Origin: Desulfobacteraceae bacterium
Lineage (GTDB): Bacteria; Desulfobacterota; Desulfobacteria; Desulfobacterales; Desulfosalsimonadaceae
DNA: 18,726 nucleotides
NCBI GenBank assembly: GCA_007136525.1
Contig: SLGU01000032.1
Coordinates: 1 to 18,726 of the forward strand
Direction of reading: 5' to 3'
Part shown: in pieces, positions 8,068 through 15,836 of the stretch
Numbering within the stretch: the stretch's first letter is position 1
How the letters are laid out: each line of letters starts with the position of its first letter
Made by a program: the position numbers and the translations under genes
The notes under the pieces: generated by a model
Database searches by the model: none
Told to the model about the DNA's origin: nothing
Seen by the model: only the letters and a program-made list of their open reading frames with translations

Positions 8068-9165
8068 TCATCCGGTCAGGCGGCAATGGCGTGCAGCACT
8101 CATGTCCAGGATTGCCGGCAGTCCGCCGTAATCAGTTGGTGAATATCCGAGCACCCTTTTCCAGACATCATCATCTTCCATGCAGAAATACAGGGTTGTA
8201 TTCGGGGCCGCGGCCCTCAGTCTTTCCACGATGGATTGATACAAACGGATTCTCAGTGGCTTGAAATAACGCATCTTATTATCATGGCCGCGAATGAACT
8301 CACCGTAAACAATCCGTGATCGCGGGTATCGCCTGATAATAATATCGTTGAGATTCGGCATGAAACGGAAGGACCCGATACTTATCCAGACAATGCCTTC
8401 CGGGTCGATACGATTGATCAGCTTTTCTACCACAGATGCATAATCCGCCTCACACCCGTCATACCAGATCATGGGGTCAAAGTGAAATGCAAGACGATAG
8501 CCGGCTGACTGGCATGCTGCAGCAGCGTCTATGCGTTCATCGAGTGATGCAGTGCCGCGCTCCTGTGACGCGATCACCGCCTCTGTGTTCAAAGACCATG
8601 CCATGATGGTTTTTTTCATGTGTTCGATATCCAGCAGATGGTCAATCGAAGCGGTTTTGGTCTTGAGCTCCAGAACGGCGTTTCGGCTCTGTGCAAATCG
8701 AAGGATAAGTCTTTTGGCAAGCGGATATATGCTTTCCCAGATCAGGCTATCGGTGAACTCGCCAGTTCCGACCCGGTGTATGCCCTTAGATAAGAAAAGC
8801 GTTGAAAGCGCTTTTTCCATATCATCGTGGTTAACAAAAAAGGTCAACAAGGGCGGGTGGAAATAGGCCTGGAGGATGCAGTATGAGCAGTCCATGCTGC
8901 AGTAGGAACCGACATGCAGTATCTTGTAGTTACAGCAGATGTAGTGGGTCGTGCCGGGGCAAATCCGGATAAAATCACCCTTGTTGCGGGTAAGCAGCAA
9001 TTGGTTTTTGCCGGCTGATTGTGGATCTTTGCTTGCATTGATCTGTCGGAAAAGGCCTTCCAGATCATCGGCATATTCTGCGGGCCGGTTGAGATGGCGG
9101 CATATGGACCGGGTTTCGATATAATCCGAAACCGCCCGGTCGATTAATATTTTACGTATTTTCAA
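8068..9165 (-). CDS. SPL-family radical SAM protein (spore photoproduct lyase-like)
   Basis: 365 residues. The radical-SAM cluster motif is C89-x3-C93-x2-C96 ('CSMDCSYC'), preceded by 'PGTTHYICCNYKILHVG', typical of the SPL family, and followed by 'RVGTGEFTDSLIWE', another family hallmark. Spore photoproduct lyase uses a 5'-deoxyadenosyl radical to reverse the UV-induced thymine lesion of spore DNA. Here there is no sign of sporulation, so the substrate may be another DNA lesion, or not DNA at all. The start appears to be a TTG at 9165 with no strong ribosome-binding site, overlapping the 3' end of the ParB-like gene by 14 nt; no ATG exists near the N-terminus, so translational coupling is likely. 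Family membership is firm, biochemical role open. Confidence 0.87.
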   Translation of the reverse strand: MKIRKILIDRAVSDYIETRSICRHLNRPAEYADDLEGLFRQINASKDPQSAGKNQLLLTRNKGDFIRICPGTTHYICCNYKILHVGSYCSMDCSYCILQAYFHPPLLTFFVNHDDMEKALSTLFLSKGIHRVGTGEFTDSLIWESIYPLAKRLILRFAQSRNAVLELKTKTASIDHLLDIEHMKKTIMAWSLNTEAVIASQERGTASLDERIDAAAACQSAGYRLAFHFDPMIWYDGCEADYASVVEKLINRIDPEGIVWISIGSFRFMPNLNDIIIRRYPRSRIVYGEFIRGHDNKMRYFKPLRIRLYQSIVERLRAAAPNTTLYFCMEDDDVWKRVLGYSPTDYGGLPAILDMSAARHCRLTG

Positions 9166-10144
9166 TATCGCGTCTTAATATAGATTTCAAGGCACTGTTT
9201 TCGCTTAGACTTGCGAGTGTTTTCGCATGATGCCGCAGTTCAATCGCATTACTGAATTCAATGGTAAAGGTGTATGAAGGGCTTTCAAAATCCCGCGGTG
9301 CGATAAGCGCCATTCCCTTTGGAAGGGCCATACGCTGAATCTGCTGCTTAAAATGCGATTCAAAGCGGGATATAAAGGGATATCGAAGTTTACGGACCGC
9401 CTGCCTCAACCGTTGAATTTTTTGTTTTCTATCAAAAGCATCATTTTCTATAATGTCGGACAGGTCCGGTGATTCAAGGATGGCGGTCATATCCGTGTCA
9501 TGCATGACGGATATGGCCTTCAAAGCGGAAAGCAATTCTTTCTGATGGCTTGCCGTAGGACGGAGGACCTCAAAAAGCCCCGATAAGGCGATGGCATCCC
9601 TGTCTTCCATGGCGCCAAGTTCGATTGCCATGGCCATGGAAACCCCATCGTCTTCAACAAGCTTCTGCAGATAAGCCGGGAGGCTGCACAGCCGGTGGTA
9701 TTTTTCGACAAGTGAAGGATCGACATGAAGACCAAGGCGCCCTGCAATAAGGGAAAGGTCATCTCCAGGGGCGCACAAAGAACGGATCTTTTCCACTGCC
9801 CGGGCTTGATCAAGGATACCGGGGGGGTTCGGCCCCATCGTGTTGTCTGCAATGGCAATCGACAGGCACGTCATGGGACTGCAATCGCTGCTGACCACCC
9901 GGCATTGGACGGTTTCCATGCCAATTCTCCGGCATGCCAGAAGCCGCTTGAACCCGCAGACAATGCGGAACCGGTTTGGCTCTTTTTCTTCCAGGAGCGG
10001 TAAATTAACAAGCCCGACACTTCGTATCGAATCGGCCAGTGCCTCGACGCCCTCGGTCCTGGAAATCCGGTACAGGTCGTCATCCATGTCAACGGTATTG
10101 AGATCAACCCATTTTGCCCCGGAATGCACCATTGATGTACGCAT
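9152..10144 (-). CDS. ParB-like N-terminal domain protein of unknown role
   Basis: 330 residues. Residues 10-130 follow the ParB/Spo0J N-terminal fold: a 'WVDLNTVDM' opening, 'EALADSIRSVGLVNLPL' (34-50) as the usual 'L..SI...G...P' element, and 'CGFKRLLA' (63-70) in place of the ParB 'GERRxxA' box, where the glutamate is replaced by F. 'IADNTMGPNPP' (97-107) occupies the next nucleotide-contact position. A helical middle (about 110-210) could be a helix-turn-helix and the C-terminus is unlike ParB dimerisation tails. There is no parA beside it, so chromosome segregation is unlikely; a DNA- or nucleotide-binding partner of the overlapping SPL-like gene is more plausible. It starts 18 bp after purC. 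A GGGG stretch about 9 nt upstream is the only ribosome-binding candidate. Confidence 0.75.
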   Translation of the reverse strand: MRTSMVHSGAKWVDLNTVDMDDDLYRISRTEGVEALADSIRSVGLVNLPLLEEKEPNRFRIVCGFKRLLACRRIGMETVQCRVVSSDCSPMTCLSIAIADNTMGPNPPGILDQARAVEKIRSLCAPGDDLSLIAGRLGLHVDPSLVEKYHRLCSLPAYLQKLVEDDGVSMAMAIELGAMEDRDAIALSGLFEVLRPTASHQKELLSALKAISVMHDTDMTAILESPDLSDIIENDAFDRKQKIQRLRQAVRKLRYPFISRFESHFKQQIQRMALPKGMALIAPRDFESPSYTFTIEFSNAIELRHHAKTLASLSENSALKSILRRDIENT

Positions 10145-10162
10145 TAGAAAACCCCGTCGATG

Positions 10163-11044
10163 TCAACCGACCAGGATGTCCATAGCCTCCTTGTACTTCA
10201 GGCGTGTGTTGTCGATGACCTCATCTGGAAGGTCAGGTGGCGGGGGTTCCTTGTCCCATTTTGTGGCGCTGAGATAATCCCTGAGGTACTGCTTGTCAAA
10301 ACTGGGCTGGGGACCGCCTGGCACATATCCGGATTTCGGCCAGAACCTGGATGAGTCAGGCGTCAGTATTTCATCGATCAGAATAAGGTCGCCGGCATTA
10401 TCAAGCCCGAACTCAAATTTGGTGTCCGCAATGATGATGCCTTTGGCGTCAGCGATTTCGGCTCCTTTTTGATAAATCGCCAGGCTGGCATCCCTCACCT
10501 GTTGTGCAAGGTCCTTGCCGACCAGGCCGACGGCTTCCTCAAAGGAAATGTTGATGTCATGTTCACCCACCTCACCCTTGGTGGAAGGTGTGAAGATCGG
10601 TTCAGGCAGCTTGTCCGATTCCCTGAGCCCTTCCGGCAGGGTGATGCCGCATACGGTTCCGTCTTCCTGGTATGTTTTCCAGCCGGAACCGGACAGGTAT
10701 CCCCTCACGATACATTCAACCGGAAGCGGGCGCACTTTCCTGACCAGCATGCTTCTGCCTTCGAGTTGGTCCGCAAAGGGTTGGCAGCCGGATGGAAATT
10801 TTGAAACATCACTTTCCACGATATGATTGGGTATGATGTGGGCCATGAGGTCAAACCAGAACAGTGAGATCCGGGTCAGCATTTTACCCTTTTCAGGCAC
10901 GGCCTGATTCATAATGACATCATAGGCGGATATCCTGTCTGTTGCGACCAGAAGCAGGTTGTCGCCAAGATCATATATATCCCTTACCTTGCCCTTCTTG
11001 AAGAGGGGCAAATCCTTGAATTGCGTCTCAAAAACAATACTCAT
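10163..11044 (-). CDS. purC: Phosphoribosylaminoimidazole-succinocarboxamide synthase
   Basis: 293 residues, the long SAICAR synthetase type. It condenses CAIR with aspartate using ATP, a late step of de novo purine synthesis. Hallmarks: '[20 protein letters not shown]' and '[10 protein letters not shown]' at the N-terminus (ATP site), '[17 protein letters not shown]', the '[15 protein letters not shown]' loop, and '[12 protein letters not shown]' as second signature. AAAGGG (11050-11055) lies 5 nt before the ATG. No other pur gene is visible; it sits between a PilZ gene (58 bp upstream) and the ParB-like gene (18 bp downstream), so it appears co-transcribed with unrelated functions. Nothing is truncated. 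Confidence 0.96.
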   Translation of the reverse strand: MSIVFETQFKDLPLFKKGKVRDIYDLGDNLLLVATDRISAYDVIMNQAVPEKGKMLTRISLFWFDLMAHIIPNHIVESDVSKFPSGCQPFADQLEGRSMLVRKVRPLPVECIVRGYLSGSGWKTYQEDGTVCGITLPEGLRESDKLPEPIFTPSTKGEVGEHDINISFEEAVGLVGKDLAQQVRDASLAIYQKGAEIADAKGIIIADTKFEFGLDNAGDLILIDEILTPDSSRFWPKSGYVPGGPQPSFDKQYLRDYLSATKWDKEPPPPDLPDEVIDNTRLKYKEAMDILVG

Positions 11045-11102
11045 TGATACCCTTTCAAATCAAATTTGTTAAACTTTACACAGTGAAATCGCCGCTCCGT
11101 CA

Positions 11103-11453
11103 TCAGGCCTTTTTTTCTTCAAGGACTTTGATGAACCGCTTGAGTTTTCCAAACAACTCAAAATCCAGTTCGTAAAACTCAACCCCCGATTCAAAGCGCC
11201 CTTCCGGACCCCGGTTGCAGTAAACCACCTTTCCCTTGATGTCAAATATATCTTCTCCGATACCAATAGCGAGAAAAACGACGTACCGGCTTTCTATCGG
11301 CTCATGCGTTTCGAGTTTTATGCCGGTTTCGCTGATATTGAGGGTTCGGGCCATGCCCTGGCCGAATTTCCTGTTTTCCGAATCCAGGCATATATAATTC
11401 AAAAGATGAACAGCATCGTATCGTTTATCCTCCCGCTTATTCTCTTTTTCCAT
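11103..11453 (-). CDS. Single-domain PilZ protein
   Basis: 116 residues, essentially one PilZ domain. The N-terminal 'REDKR' (R7-x3-R11) and 'LNISETG' (N-x-S-x2-G, with N in the usual D position) form the cyclic-di-GMP-binding signature; the rest is a six-strand barrel pattern with a C-terminal helix. Single-domain PilZ proteins act as cyclic-di-GMP adaptors on motility, polarity or secretion machinery. A strong AGGAGG (11462-11467) lies 8 nt before the ATG. It follows the DUF4388/cyclic-nucleotide gene by 30 bp and the MglA-like GTPase by two genes, which suggests it feeds cyclic di-GMP into that module. The D-to-N exchange could alter affinity. Confidence 0.88.
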   Translation of the reverse strand: MEKENKREDKRYDAVHLLNYICLDSENRKFGQGMARTLNISETGIKLETHEPIESRYVVFLAIGIGEDIFDIKGKVVYCNRGPEGRFESGVEFYELDFELFGKLKRFIKVLEEKKA

Positions 11454-11483
11454 AGTATCGGCCTCCTGGCGTCATGTTGAATG

Positions 11484-12674
11484 CTATAATTCGGTTTCCT
11501 TGGATTTTTTTGTTCGTGTCAGATCAAGAATCCGACCGGTCGTAACGGAAATACTCGTAGAGAGGTAATCAATCATATTTTTAAAGGTCTGGCTTAACTT
11601 GTCGTATTCTATTCTGACTGTCCCAAGGTCGAAGAATTCCGCATCAAAATCATTGGATGCATATACCGTAGCAGAATAGGGCTCATGGGAGGTGCTCAAA
11701 AAAGGGATGGCACCCGCAAAATCCCCAACCCCAAGGGTGCACAGGTGAATGTCTCCAGCCTCTGAATTGCGGATAACGTATGCCTCGCCGGCGGTAATGC
11801 GCAAGCATCTGTTTTCATTTTTGTCCTGGGAAATCAGCAACCGCATTTTTTTATGAATGGCGGTTGTGACGTCTTGCTTCAAAACAGCCCTTGCACAGAC
11901 ATCTGTCACTTGGCGCATCCGTTTATCCACTGATATCAGTATGTTTTGCAAGTCATCGGTCATTGCAGCATATTCCCTGGAAATCAACTCGGAGTCCAGC
12001 ACGCCCAACTGGACGTTGCCGATTGCCGTGACCGTGGCGCTTCTGACGTTTCCTTCCCTCAAAAATGACACGATGCTTCCGATATAAGCACCATCCGCCA
12101 ACCTGACAATCGGTGCATTGCCTTCAGGCAATATCCGAATGACTTCCATTTTTCCCGCAAGAATCACCCAGAACCAGTTCCCGAATTTATCCTGATCGAC
12201 GACATCGGTGCCATCGGGGAATTCCTCTTCATCGACGACGTATACATAATCGATTATCGGGCCCTTGATAACCGGAAGGTCATCGTCCGCCCTGCCGCTT
12301 TTTCTGTCCCAGGCGGCATCGTCCGATTTCACACCGACTTCCGGGATCAATCCGTCGTCATACATTCGCAACCCGTCAAGAATGATTTCCATTCTGCTCT
12401 TTTTGATGACAGTCTGGCAGGTCACGTCTTCTTTAATGAATTCAAATTCCGCACCGGTCCATCCGAAAAAGCTGTTCAGGGCATCAATTCCCCTGGCGTC
12501 GCCGTATTCCGCATTTATGGGATTGCCATCCCTGAGGTATATATATCCTGGTTCTTCATTGGGGTCGTACACAAGTTTGATGATTCCGGTACTGCCGCTG
12601 CTGCCGAGTTGCTGAAGCAGTTCTCCGAGTTCAATGAATTCAATGCTGCCTTTCAATACAACTTTAGATGTCAT
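11484..12674 (-). CDS. DUF4388 (PATAN-like) protein with two degenerate cyclic-nucleotide-binding domains
   Basis: 396 residues from the ATG at 12674. I prefer this start over one seven codons upstream, which would overlap the MglA-like gene; AGGAA lies about 9 nt upstream. Residues 1-110 match DUF4388: 'LKGSIEFIELGELLQQLG', 'STGIIKL', 'GYIYLRDGNPINAEYGD' and 'ALNSFFGWTGAEFEF'. Two cNMP-type beta-rolls follow (about 125-250 and 285-385). The first keeps 'VRSATVTA' but lacks the 'GE..ALL' half of the phosphate-binding cassette; the second, around 'VGDFAGAIPFLSTS', also lacks the arginine. They may have lost nucleotide binding or bind something else. DUF4388 proteins are typically protein-interaction partners of GTPase or two-component systems. 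It is 5 bp downstream of the MglA-like gene, so the two are almost certainly co-translated. Confidence 0.8.
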   Translation of the reverse strand: MTSKVVLKGSIEFIELGELLQQLGSSGSTGIIKLVYDPNEEPGYIYLRDGNPINAEYGDARGIDALNSFFGWTGAEFEFIKEDVTCQTVIKKSRMEIILDGLRMYDDGLIPEVGVKSDDAAWDRKSGRADDDLPVIKGPIIDYVYVVDEEEFPDGTDVVDQDKFGNWFWVILAGKMEVIRILPEGNAPIVRLADGAYIGSIVSFLREGNVRSATVTAIGNVQLGVLDSELISREYAAMTDDLQNILISVDKRMRQVTDVCARAVLKQDVTTAIHKKMRLLISQDKNENRCLRITAGEAYVIRNSEAGDIHLCTLGVGDFAGAIPFLSTSHEPYSATVYASNDFDAEFFDLGTVRIEYDKLSQTFKNMIDYLSTSISVTTGRILDLTRTKKSKETEL

Positions 12675-12679
12675 CGTCT

Positions 12680-13297
12680 CTATTCCTGGGCCCACTTGAA
12701 TTTTCTTTGAAGATCCCGAAGGGTCATCTTCATACAGGCGTTCAGGGTTTCCCCGACGCCCAAGCCCTTAACGGCGCTGGCTTTGAAAAAAGGCGCCTTC
12801 AACTGTCGGTTCAGCTCGGCATCCATCTGCTCGGCCGACATCACAGGCAACCCCTCGTCTTCCAGGTCACGCTTGTTGTACTGCAGGACAAGCGGAATCT
12901 TGTTAATCCAAAGCCCCATTTTTTTCAGATTTTCGTGAAGATCTCTCAGCGAAAGCATATTTTTTTCGCGCCTGACCTTTAATGAATCGGCAACGAATAC
13001 GACGCCGTCAACCCCCCTTAAAACGAGTTGCCGGGTCGAGCGGTATTTGACCTGGCCGGGAACGGTGTACAGCTGCACCTTGACATCGCACCCCCGGATT
13101 TTTCCAAGCCCCAGGGGCAGAAAGTCAAAAAACAGGGTCCTGTCTCCATGGGTGTCGATGGAAATCATTTCACCGGTAACCTGTTTCTTATAAGTATTAT
13201 GAACGTATTGAAGATTGGTCGTTTTTCCGCATCGACCGGGACCATAGTACACGATTTTGCATTCAATGCGGCGGTCTCTCAGGTTGATGTTAGCCAT
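12680..13297 (-). CDS. MglA-like small Ras-family GTPase
   Basis: 205 residues from the ATG at 13297; GGAG (13307-13310) is 9 nt upstream, so the longer TTG-initiated frame to 13336 is unnecessary. P-loop 'GPGRCGKTT' (19-27), switch I region 'HGDRTLFFDFLP' (50-61), 'TVPGQ' (78-82) in place of the Ras DxxG, as is normal for MglA, specificity loop 'NKRD' (141-144), and the G5-like 'ASAVKG' (163-168). MglA GTPases set cell polarity and place motility machinery or pili in myxobacteria and relatives, and are inactivated by MglB/roadblock partners; no roadblock gene is seen here. It is flanked by a TPR protein and a DUF4388/cNMP protein, its likely regulators or effectors. Confidence 0.93.
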   Translation of the reverse strand: MANINLRDRRIECKIVYYGPGRCGKTTNLQYVHNTYKKQVTGEMISIDTHGDRTLFFDFLPLGLGKIRGCDVKVQLYTVPGQVKYRSTRQLVLRGVDGVVFVADSLKVRREKNMLSLRDLHENLKKMGLWINKIPLVLQYNKRDLEDEGLPVMSAEQMDAELNRQLKAPFFKASAVKGLGVGETLNACMKMTLRDLQRKFKWAQE

Positions 13298-13358
13298 TCG
13301 TACACACTCCGTATAACCTCGTCGGATTAGCGCCAACAGGCTGTTAAAGAAAACAGGC

Positions 13359-14267
13359 TCAGGTGATATTCAAAACTTTCAGATTAATACTGGCATCGCC
13401 GTTATGCGGGCCAAAATCAATGGTCCTGTTGAGAAGCACATACATGGTAGAGGAAAAGGTTCCCATGGTTGAATAGCACACGACGCCTTCAACCGTCTCG
13501 CCCGTCTGAAACACACTGGAAATGTCGCCTCGATCCCGGGGAACAATGATGTTGATCTTTGTTCCATGCTGAAAAATGACATTCAGCCTTTCTCTATTGT
13601 CTTTTTTCCCCTGGCTTTCCGGCTTTTTCAAGCGGATTGCCGATATATCATAAACATCACTGTCACTGATGTCCGAATCCGGTTCCTGCGTTTGCTTGAG
13701 CGACGGATGTTTTACATCTTCGGCGCTTTTCAGTTGATTCTGCAGGTATTTGATCAGGTGATTCCGGTCCTCCACGGATAAACGGTTGTCTGTTTCCAGT
13801 TTACGGATCATCCCGATCGCTTTTTGCTTCCCCTTGAATTCAAGGGTATAAGCGATCAGCTTTTTTGCCGCATCCAAGCGCAGAGATTCAATGTCCAAAA
13901 GCCTTTCAAGCGCTTCAACGGCTGCATCGTATTGCCCGAACCCGGCAAGGGCAATTGCTTCACCCAGCAAAGACGATCCCTTTACCTCGGGATCATCAAG
14001 CGAAAACATGGACCGCATAAGTTTGCGGACCTTATCCGACACTTCAGGAATTTCCCGGCTTTCAAGATATGTCTGAAATTCCTTTTCAACCGTTTGTTTT
14101 TTTTTGAGCACTTTTTCCAGAAGGGCGTCCTTGTTTTTGGCATTCTTATGACTTCGAATCGTCTTTTCGACTTTCCGGTACTGCTGGAGCGTTTCTTCCA
14201 ACAATCCCTGCTGCCTGTATAGCTCAGCTTCCTTGAGCATGCTCAAAATTTTTGATTCCGGGTTCAT
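13359..14267 (-). CDS. TPR-like protein of unknown function upstream of the MglA-like GTPase
   Basis: 302 residues, cytoplasmic. The N-terminal half is helical with TPR-like units (about 5-40, with 'LLEETLQQYRKVEK', and about 100-165, with 'GFGQYDAAVEALERLLDI'), separated by a charged coiled-coil-like stretch rich in K and E (40-75). An acidic, polar linker (about 180-222) leads to a beta-rich C-terminal domain (about 223-302, 'LNVIFQHGTKINIIVP' onward) that could be a divergent PilZ-type barrel but has no binding motif. First gene of the seven-gene run; AAGG lies about 11 nt before the ATG. Upstream, a weak promoter-like pair (TCGTCA at 14367-14362, 18 nt, TATATT at 14343-14338) is the best candidate. 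Probably a scaffold for the GTPase module. Confidence 0.65.
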   Translation of the reverse strand: MNPESKILSMLKEAELYRQQGLLEETLQQYRKVEKTIRSHKNAKNKDALLEKVLKKKQTVEKEFQTYLESREIPEVSDKVRKLMRSMFSLDDPEVKGSSLLGEAIALAGFGQYDAAVEALERLLDIESLRLDAAKKLIAYTLEFKGKQKAIGMIRKLETDNRLSVEDRNHLIKYLQNQLKSAEDVKHPSLKQTQEPDSDISDSDVYDISAIRLKKPESQGKKDNRERLNVIFQHGTKINIIVPRDRGDISSVFQTGETVEGVVCYSTMGTFSSTMYVLLNRTIDFGPHNGDASINLKVLNIT

Positions 14268-14447
14268 CTTTGTTTTCGCCTTGCAGCAGTGTGTGTAATA
14301 TTTAAAAAGTAATATGCTATAGGTGATTAGCTGTCCGAATATAAAATCCGGATGCAGGAAATGACGACGCTGAAAAAACGATCATTCGACAAACTACTTA
14401 ATATTAACCTTAAATTGACAGGATCTCAATAAATATTTCGACTTTAA

Positions 14448-14615
14448 CTGAGATAACGACTTCGTAAAAAGCCCAATATCTGCGTTGCGAGCAATCTTTG
14501 AAGAATCTCACGTACGCATAAGTACTATCAATTCTTCAAAAATTGCTGGCGCCTTGATCTTGAGCTTTTTACAAAGCCGCCTGAAAACGACTTTTTACGA
14601 GCCCATCTGAGATAA
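14448..14615. repeat. MITE-like palindromic element with 9-bp target-site duplication
   Basis: A perfect direct repeat, CTGAGATAA, occurs at 14448-14456 and 14607-14615 and brackets 150 bp. Inside, cgacttcgtaaaaagccc (14457-14474) pairs with the reverse complement of 14562-14579 at 15 of 18 positions. GCAATCTTTGAAGAAT (14491-14506) pairs with 14531-14546 at 15 of 16, around a short central loop containing 'acgtacgcataagtac'. The right terminus (14588-14606) carries another 'cgtaaaaag' end in the opposite orientation. There is no coding capacity. The structure fits a non-autonomous insertion mobilised in trans; I recall similar 'cttcgtaaaaag' palindromes as frequent in Desulfobacterales genomes. 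Confidence 0.75.
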
Positions 14616-14764
14616 GTTTTACCTAAAGCCTGAAATAATGTCAAGATACTGCCTTTAAAGATCATGTCTTCCTTGAGGGTTGCGGCGTATAATTCGTTAA
14701 AAAGGCTTTTATTATTCAACGGTATTCATTATATTTTGAACAGATCATGCGTTAAAGGACAACC

Positions 14765-15773
<1,009 letters not shown>

Positions 15774-15836
15774 ACTGTGCTTTTCCCGGCTGAAGCTGCG
15801 ATCCGTCCTTTCAGGCCCGGCGTTTTACGCAGCGGT

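Noticed and set aside
8068..9165. SPL-like gene as evidence of a spore-forming Firmicute
   Set aside because: The remaining genes are of Desulfobacterota type and no sporulation gene is present; SPL-family radical SAM proteins also occur outside spore formers.
9152..10144. ParB-like gene as a chromosome- or plasmid-partition gene
   Set aside because: No parA, parS-like repeats or replication genes are near, the GERR box is altered, and the C-terminus is unlike ParB.
14528..14719. A 63-codon minus-strand open frame partly inside the MITE
   Set aside because: It begins with TTG without a ribosome-binding site, its last third is the MITE palindrome, and removing the insertion gives a stop four codons after the junction region, so no ancestral gene is restored.
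15774..15836. Terminator between mdh and uvrC
   Set aside because: The 63-bp convergent gap has GC-rich patches but no clear stem-loop with a T tract.
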